Shown here: positions 1 through 3,431 of the stretch, piece by piece
Layout: each line of letters begins with the position of its first letter
Numbering within the stretch: position 1 is the first letter of the stretch
Source of the DNA: an uncultured Syntrophobacteraceae bacterium
Lineage (GTDB): Bacteria > Desulfobacterota > Syntrophobacteria > Syntrophobacterales > Syntrophobacteraceae
Assembly: GCA_937889795.1 (NCBI GenBank)
Contig: CALBZH010000319.1
Coordinates: 1 to 10,165 of the forward strand
Direction: 5' to 3'
DNA length: 10,165 bases
Notes under the pieces: model-generated
Database searches by the model: none
Told to the model about the DNA's origin: nothing
The model's input: the letters and a program-made list of their open reading frames with translations, nothing else
Translations under genes and position numbers: made by a program

Positions 1-50
1 GGCGACCACCGAGATCTACACTCTTTCCCTACACGCCGCTCTTCCGATCT
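1..50 (+). other. Illumina P5/TruSeq adapter remnant (assembly contamination)
   Basis: These 50 bases match the 3' part of the Illumina TruSeq universal (P5) adapter: they begin GGCGACCACCGAGATCTACA and end CGCTCTTCCGATCT. There is one difference that I can see, ACACGCC where the standard adapter reads ACACGAC. The match is from memory of the adapter sequence, but it is long and essentially unbroken, so chance is not credible. The genomic sequence starts at base 51. The adapter marks the real end of the assembled fragment, so the gene that follows is artificially truncated. It should be trimmed and never translated as part of a gene. Confidence 0.97.
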
Positions 51-51
51 C

Positions 52-501
52 CTGCTCCTCCTGGTCTCGGTCGCGTTCGTGGCCGCGGGCGTCATTCTGG
101 TGCTGGTTTCACCAGCCAAATGGGTCGGCTGGATGAACATCGTCTTCTTCGGGGCATGCGCGGCCGTCTTCATCTGGCAGATCCTGGACAGCAGGCCCCG
201 ATTGACGATCGACGAGAGCGGCGTGAACGACAGGACTCTCGGCCTCGGCACCATCCCGTGGGAGGACATCGAGGAGGCGTACGTCCAATCCATCTCGGGG
301 AATGACTTCATCTGCCTGCGCCTTCGCAACGCCGACGCGTACTTCGAAAGGCTGAGCCCGGTCAAGAAGTCGATGGTCAAAGCCAATGATGCCTTGGGCT
401 TCACGCCGTTCTCCCTGAACCTCTCCGGGATATCAGCCAGCACCGAAGAGGTGTTTGAGCTCGTCATGAAGATGTGCGAGTCCAGGCGAAAGGAAGGTTG
501 A
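52..501 (+). CDS. STM3941-family membrane protein, N-terminus missing (partial)
   Basis: This is the 3' part of a gene whose reading frame is open back to the adapter junction. The first residues seen (LLLLVSVAFVAAGVILVLV) form a hydrophobic segment, and a second follows (about WMNIVFFGACAAVFIWQIL). Two membrane helices are thus followed by a cytosolic domain of roughly 100 residues. Its pattern of 'rPrLtIDesGv', 'IPWEDIee' and a C-terminal 'ee.fELV' helix is what I recall of the STM3941 family, small two-helix membrane proteins with a PH-like domain and no established function. The GTG at 79 lies inside the first hydrophobic segment with no ribosome-binding site, so it is almost certainly an internal valine; the true start lies off the contig. 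The stop is TGA at 499. No downstream partner gene is visible. Family assignment is fairly likely; function is unknown. Confidence 0.72.
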   Translation: MLLLVSVAFVAAGVILVLVSPAKWVGWMNIVFFGACAAVFIWQILDSRPRLTIDESGVNDRTLGLGTIPWEDIEEAYVQSISGNDFICLRLRNADAYFERLSPVKKSMVKANDALGFTPFSLNLSGISASTEEVFELVMKMCESRRKEG

Positions 502-1162
502 CGACCCGCTCCACCAAACCGATGGACCGGCCCAGAAGCACGATTTCGATCACGCCTTCTGCAAAGGCTGCAACCTCTGCGCCCAAGAATGCCGGTGCCC
601 TTTCATCCTGCTGACCCTGGACAAACAGCCACGACAGAGCGCCCTGTGCTTCAGCCCCCGGCGCGACCTCACTCTCGGATTCCCTGCCGCGCCTCGTGCG
701 CGGTGGGGAATTCCTGTTGCAGTCCTGGCAGGCTACGCCCTTGATCCCTATGAGGGAATCAGATCTACAATCATCCGCCTTTCAGCTTGTCCGTATTTTC
801 CTGCCTTCCCAATCAAGTCAACTCGAGCGGATTCGTAGCCGCTCCCCTTGGGCTGTGCATGAAAGGCTGACAGGGAAGCTTGCCAGTTTTTGGAAAACAC
901 TCCAGCAATCAAGTTTGCAGAAAGATCTTTCGGCCGTCGGAAATCCTGTTGCTTGCACCGTGAGACCAGATTAGACTGCGATATCAGGACGATGGAGCAG
1001 ACCCGTTCTTGCCTCGGCCCCAATCACTCAAGCTCCTGTGCGCTCTTGTCGCTCGAAGCCTCTTCGAATCGTCCCGGAGTTTTACTGAAACTATAAAATC
1101 GCTGGTTGGGCACTGCCCGTCCTCAAGAATTGTGATACCGTACAGGTCAAAGAGGAATCTCA
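502..1162. other. Long stretch without an intact gene
   Basis: About 660 bases separate the STM3941-like gene from the BrnT-like gene. Several frames stay open for 60-95 codons on both strands between 696 and 1096, but none has a ribosome-binding site, a recognisable domain or natural-looking protein composition. The only protein-like signal is the cysteine motif at about 539-628, listed separately. A small near-palindrome lies at 742-761 (TGATCCCT, ATG, AGGGAATCA). An AT-rich TATAAAAT lies at 1092-1099 upstream of the BrnT-like gene, but it has no convincing -35 hexamer at the right distance, so I do not call it a promoter. The stretch may be decayed coding sequence. Confidence 0.5.
539..628 (+). 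pseudogene. Possible remnant of a 4Fe-4S ferredoxin-type domain
   Basis: In this frame the translation reads HDFDHAFCKGCNLCAQEC and continues RCPFILL. The spacing C-x2-C-x2-C-x3-C is that of a [4Fe-4S] cluster-binding ferredoxin half-motif. The preceding aromatic/acidic residues (DFDHAFCKGC) resemble the ferredoxin ends of 2-oxoacid:ferredoxin oxidoreductase delta subunits and some GltD-like oxidoreductases. The frame is closed upstream by TGA at 467-469, and no ATG, GTG or TTG occurs between that stop and the motif, so it cannot be translated as it stands. The second cluster motif of a normal ferredoxin is absent. The best reading is a decayed fragment of a redox gene; chance cannot be excluded for such a short match. 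Confidence 0.3.
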
Positions 1163-1447
1163 ATGGAACTGAGATTTGAGTGGGATGAACTGAAGGCCGC
1201 CGAGAATTATCGTAAACATGGAGTCAGATTCGAAGAGGGTGCTACAGTATTTCATGATCCGCTGTCTATCACGATCGACGATCCGGACCATTCGACAGAT
1301 GGGCAACGTTGCATCGACATCGGCATTTCAGAAGATGGTCGCGTCTTGGTGGTAAGCTACACCGAACGGGGTCTGAACATACGCATTATCAGTTGCCGCG
1401 AAGCAACACGCAAGGAACGGAGGCAGTATGAAGAAGGTATCGACTGA
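1163..1447 (+). CDS. brnT: BrnT-family type II toxin (DUF497), putative ribonuclease
   Basis: This 94-residue protein fits the BrnT/DUF497 family in length and in its whole pattern: N-terminal 'FEWDelKAaeNyrKHGVrFEEg', then 'tVFhDPLsitidDPdHS', 'GiSeDGRvLVVSYTERG' and the C-terminal 'IRIISCReATrkERrqYE'. BrnT is a RelE-like ribonuclease toxin that cleaves RNA and is normally silenced by the DNA-binding antitoxin BrnA. The start is well supported by AGAGGA at 1151-1156, six bases before ATG. The next gene overlaps the last 20 bases, as expected of a toxin-antitoxin operon with the toxin first. The partner does not look like a typical BrnA, which is the odd point. The usual Glu in the 'E.R' motif after HS is replaced here (STDGQR). 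Family assignment is strong; activity is inferred. Confidence 0.9.
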   Translation: MELRFEWDELKAAENYRKHGVRFEEGATVFHDPLSITIDDPDHSTDGQRCIDIGISEDGRVLVVSYTERGLNIRIISCREATRKERRQYEEGID

Positions 1448-1745
1448 AACAACCCATACAGATGGTGACGATATGCGAGCTGAATATGACTTTACGGGTG
1501 GGACTCGCGGGAAGCACCACAGAGCGATGCAAGCCGGATATACGATTACTATTCACCACGCGGATGGGACAAGGGACGTCAAAGAGGTCAAACCACTGGA
1601 GGGAACTATCGTCTTGGCTCCAGATGTGCGGGAGTACTTCCCTGATTCAGAATCAGTGAATGCGGCATTGCGGTCACTCATCAAGCTCATTCCCCGGAAG
1701 CGTCAGCCAGCAAGTAGAAGAGCAAAGGGAGCACAGGCAGGATAA
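1428..1745 (+). CDS. Putative antitoxin partner of the BrnT-like toxin (not classical BrnA)
   Basis: A 105-residue protein that begins inside the end of the BrnT-like gene. ATG at 1428 follows GGAGG (1419-1423) by four bases, a strong site. A second candidate is ATG at 1473 (MRAEYDF), because related proteins I recall begin near 'MRxEYDFs.g.RGK', but it has a weaker ribosome-binding site. The N-terminal half (MRAEYDFTGGTRGKHH, then a strand-rich stretch ending GTIVLAPDV) is followed by 'REYFPDSESVNaALRSLI', a motif common in small CopG/ribbon-helix-helix-like antitoxins of Proteobacteria and Cyanobacteria. The basic tail (about residues 90-105: IPRKRQPASRRAKGAQAG) could contact DNA or RNA. 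The overlap predicts translational coupling. The role is inferred mainly from position; the protein could instead be an independent hypothetical gene. Confidence 0.68.
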   Translation: MKKVSTETTHTDGDDMRAEYDFTGGTRGKHHRAMQAGYTITIHHADGTRDVKEVKPLEGTIVLAPDVREYFPDSESVNAALRSLIKLIPRKRQPASRRAKGAQAG

Positions 1746-1942
1746 TAGAACAGCTTCCGGAATATGCTCAAAGTCATTGAGAAGATGCAATTGCTATTCC
1801 TGATCCAGCCCAACCACCGCATCGACCGGACCCGATAAAGCTGCGCCGGTCATGCGGGGCGTTCGGCCCTCTGAGACACAAGTCCGCTCTCAAGGCTTCG
1901 GAGTTATCAAGTTCAAAGATCCATCAAGAACGGAGCCATTCC

Positions 1943-2395
1943 ATGACCAGTGGAGATAAGATGTCAGTCACTCGTGGGGGACCATCAAAAGGCAAACGGT
2001 TCCGCTGGCACTTCGACGAAGTCTCCCAAAAGATTCGTATCGAAAATGAAGATCGCATGGATCTGCACTCGTACACGGTTGAGGAAATCCAGGCGATCTT
2101 GAAGACAATTTATCGGGAGTTCCAACAGGGCTATTTCCCTCTTGCCAATAACGTTCAACACCTCAGGGATGGCACTGAGAAAATGGGGCTTGGGAAAGCC
2201 ATTTTGGAGTTGAAAGGGAGTACGATCTCTCACGCTCAGGGCTCCAGTTATCTTGGAGTCGTTCTGGAAGAATGCGGCTATCTTCTTTGGAATGGGGAAC
2301 ACAAGGGGATACAGTGGCGGCTCAATGATACTGATTTTGATGTAAGCAAGATTAGATCACGGCTGCGGACGACGAACGCGAGACGACCTCAGTAG
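1943..2395 (+). CDS. Conserved-looking protein of unknown function
   Basis: A 150-residue soluble protein with no signal peptide or membrane helix. I do not recognise a named family. The N-terminal part is basic (KGKRFRWHF), the middle is predicted helical (TVEEIQAILKTIYREFQQGYF), and the C-terminal part carries 'MGLGKAIL', 'HAQGSSYLGVVLEECGYL' and 'LWNGEHKGIQWRL'. That last block resembles hypothetical proteins I have seen in deltaproteobacteria and could be a winged-helix-like fold, which is a guess. ATG at 1943 has GGAG (1932-1935) seven bases upstream. ATG at 1961 has GGAG (1952-1955) five bases upstream, so either start is possible. It stands alone, about 200 bases after the antitoxin candidate and 147 bases before the DUF4258-like gene. 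The stop codon is followed closely by a long inverted repeat. Confidence 0.72.
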   Translation: MTSGDKMSVTRGGPSKGKRFRWHFDEVSQKIRIENEDRMDLHSYTVEEIQAILKTIYREFQQGYFPLANNVQHLRDGTEKMGLGKAILELKGSTISHAQGSSYLGVVLEECGYLLWNGEHKGIQWRLNDTDFDVSKIRSRLRTTNARRPQ

Positions 2396-2406
2396 CCCGA
2401 GTGGGC

Positions 2407-2444
2407 GCTCAAGGTATCGGGACTTGTGTGCCGATCACTTGAGC
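2407..2444. repeat. Imperfect inverted repeat, 14-base arms, 10-base loop
   Basis: The left arm GCTCAAGGTATCGG (2407-2420) and right arm CCGATCACTTGAGC (2431-2444) are complementary at 12 of 14 positions, the mismatches being two adjacent bases. The loop is GACTTGTGTG. It starts 11 bases after the stop of the 1943-2395 gene, so it could be a transcription terminator for that gene, but no T-run follows the right arm. It is also about 100 bases upstream of the DUF4258-like/DUF2283 pair and could serve as an operator bound by that module's own protein. The sequence does not decide between these. Confidence 0.6.
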
Positions 2445-2542
2445 CGACACTCTGACAACCGGGCAGTCTTTCCTATAGCTCTTCGGCGGGCGCGGCTCAG
2501 GCTGGCGTTCAGCTTGCCAACCCTACATGTCAGGAACCAAGG

Positions 2543-2785
2543 GTGAAAACAACCGAGTACTTCAAATACATGCGAAAGAGACCCGACCGGGCTACAATAC
2601 AAGACGAATGGATAACGCGTGTGATCCAATCTCCACAGAAGACCGAAATCCAATCGGACGGGAGGATTCGGAAATGGGGATGGATCAAAGAAGCAGATAA
2701 GTTCCTTCGGGTCATATTGCTGGAAGACGGGGAAACCGTTCACAATGCTTTCTTCGACAGATCCTTCAAGGAGACGCCGCAATGA
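2543..2785 (+). CDS. DUF4258-like small protein, putative toxin
   Basis: An 80-residue protein, probably with a RelE-like fold. Features typical of the DUF4258 group as I recall it are 'RpDRaxI.deWI.rVi.sP', 'sDGRIRKWGWI', 'LRVILLEDGETV' and the terminal 'FFDRsFKE'. Such proteins very often sit directly before a DUF2283 gene, as here, and the pair is widely taken to be a toxin-antitoxin-like module, although I know of no settled biochemical activity. The chosen start is GTG at 2543 with AGGA (2532-2535) seven bases upstream; ATG at 2570 (MRKRPDR) is an alternative that would shorten the protein by nine residues. The stop overlaps the start of the next gene (ATGA), so the two are translationally coupled. 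Family placement is reasonable; the toxin role is inferred from context. Confidence 0.75.
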   Translation: MKTTEYFKYMRKRPDRATIQDEWITRVIQSPQKTEIQSDGRIRKWGWIKEADKFLRVILLEDGETVHNAFFDRSFKETPQ

Positions 2786-3015
2786 GGGTTAAGTACTTTT
2801 CGGATACAGACACTGCACTGGTCGAGTTCACAGACAACGAAGTAATGGAAACAAAAGAGATCAGCGAGAATATATACATAGATCTCGATAAACATGGAAA
2901 TCTTGTAAGTATGACCATTGAGCATGCGCGATCCAACGCCCGTCTCCAAGAATTCTCATACCAGGAAATCGTCAGCCAGTCACGAGAGGAAGCCCGAACA
3001 AGCCAATCAAACTGA
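2782..3015 (+). CDS. DUF2283-family protein, putative antitoxin
   Basis: A 77-residue protein whose first 50 residues match the DUF2283 pattern: 'MrVKYfsDtDtAlVEFtD', 'EtKEiSENiYiDlDkhGNLV' and a following 'eiehA'. DUF2283 proteins are small beta-rich proteins usually encoded beside DUF4258-type proteins and thought to be their antitoxins. ATG at 2782 overlaps the previous stop by four bases, and AAGGAG (2768-2773) lies eight bases upstream inside the previous gene, so start and coupling are both well supported. The last 25 or so residues (NARLQEFSYQEIVSQS, then a polar tail) extend beyond the usual short domain and may be the partner-binding arm, which is an inference. Confidence 0.85.
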   Translation: MRVKYFSDTDTALVEFTDNEVMETKEISENIYIDLDKHGNLVSMTIEHARSNARLQEFSYQEIVSQSREEARTSQSN

Positions 3016-3106
3016 CGAGCAACCAGGCGGCAACTTTGGTGGCACTACTCAGGTCGGTTCAGCGTGGTTGCTTGCAGCTTATCGGCGCCGTTTGGATACA
3101 GCGAAG

Positions 3107-3113
3107 TAAGGAG
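3107..3113 (+). promoter_or_regulatory. Strong ribosome-binding site (TAAGGAG) for a 43-codon open frame
   Basis: TAAGGAG ends five bases before GTG at 3119. It is among the best Shine-Dalgarno matches in the window and is the main reason to treat the short frame that follows as a gene. Confidence 0.6.
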
Positions 3114-3118
3114 AACCT

Positions 3119-3250
3119 GTGGAAGATGATGGCAAGTGTGAAAAGGTCTGGCCTGGGATTAACCCTCTGGCCACACTCAACCACTTCGACACGCAGGAAC
3201 GGCAGATCATCGAGAGATTTGCTAAGGATCACTGTAGGCGCACCGTTTGA
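3119..3250 (+). CDS. Small protein of 43 residues, unknown function
   Basis: An uninterrupted frame runs from GTG at 3119 to TGA at 3248-3250. The product begins MEDDGKCEKVWPGINPLATL and continues with a hydrophilic, probably helical part (FDTQERQIIERFAKDHC) ending in basic residues. It has two cysteines and no membrane segment. Support comes from the near-perfect TAAGGAG five bases before the start, the natural protein-like composition, and a hairpin directly after the stop. I do not recognise a family. It lies between the DUF2283 gene (103 bases upstream) and the TIR-WD40 gene (181 bases downstream) on the same strand, so it may belong to either unit or stand alone. It could also be the end of a larger decayed gene. 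Confidence 0.5.
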   Translation: MEDDGKCEKVWPGINPLATLNHFDTQERQIIERFAKDHCRRTV

Positions 3251-3253
3251 TTC

Positions 3254-3273
3254 AAGCTCAAGCACGTGAGCTT
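3254..3273 (+). terminator. Possible transcription terminator hairpin
   Basis: AAGCTCA (3254-3260) pairs perfectly with TGAGCTT (3267-3273) across a six-base loop. A pyrimidine run CTTCTTCCCGTCCTC follows instead of a clean T-run. It starts four bases after the stop of the 43-codon frame. The stem is short and only moderately GC-rich, so termination would be weak. The position after a stop codon is the main support. Confidence 0.35.
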
Positions 3274-3431
3274 CTTCCCGTCCTCATCCGATTCTCTTGC
3301 GATCCGGTTCAGCACCCCATCTTCCCGTCCGTCTCGTGAATGAAGACGCTTTTGGATTCCCCTCCGATTGAGGCGGCCCCTCCATACAGCCTCTTGCTGA
3401 GGAGTCTCGAAACCAAAGGGAGGATCCTGGC

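Larger units (their letters stand above)
3016..3431. other. Region between the DUF2283 gene and the TIR gene
   Basis: This 416-base stretch contains one short open frame with a strong ribosome-binding site (3119-3250) and a hairpin just after it (3254-3273), both listed separately. I see no recognisable domain in 3016-3106. The frame ending TAA at 3107-3109 there (…AYRRRLDTAK) is a continuation of an out-of-frame reading through the DUF2283 gene and has no good start. From 3274 to 3417 I see no gene. The promoter of the large TIR gene should lie here or further upstream, but I find no convincing -35/-10 pair. Confidence 0.5.

Noticed and set aside
79..81. GTG as the start of the first gene
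   Set aside because: It lies inside a hydrophobic membrane segment, the frame is open back to the adapter, and there is no ribosome-binding site; it is an internal Val of a truncated gene.
696..1096. Open frames of 68-92 codons on both strands in the first gene-free stretch
   Set aside because: They overlap one another, lack ribosome-binding sites and recognisable motifs, and have composition typical of chance frames.
1746..2542. Integron cassette array (small genes separated by 150-200 bases)
   Set aside because: I looked for paired RYYYAAC/GTTRRRY core sites between the genes and found only an isolated GCCCAAC near 1807; no integrase is present.
2435..2782. Minus-strand 115-codon open frame opposite the DUF4258-like gene
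   Set aside because: It is the antisense shadow of a gene with good family resemblance and start signals.
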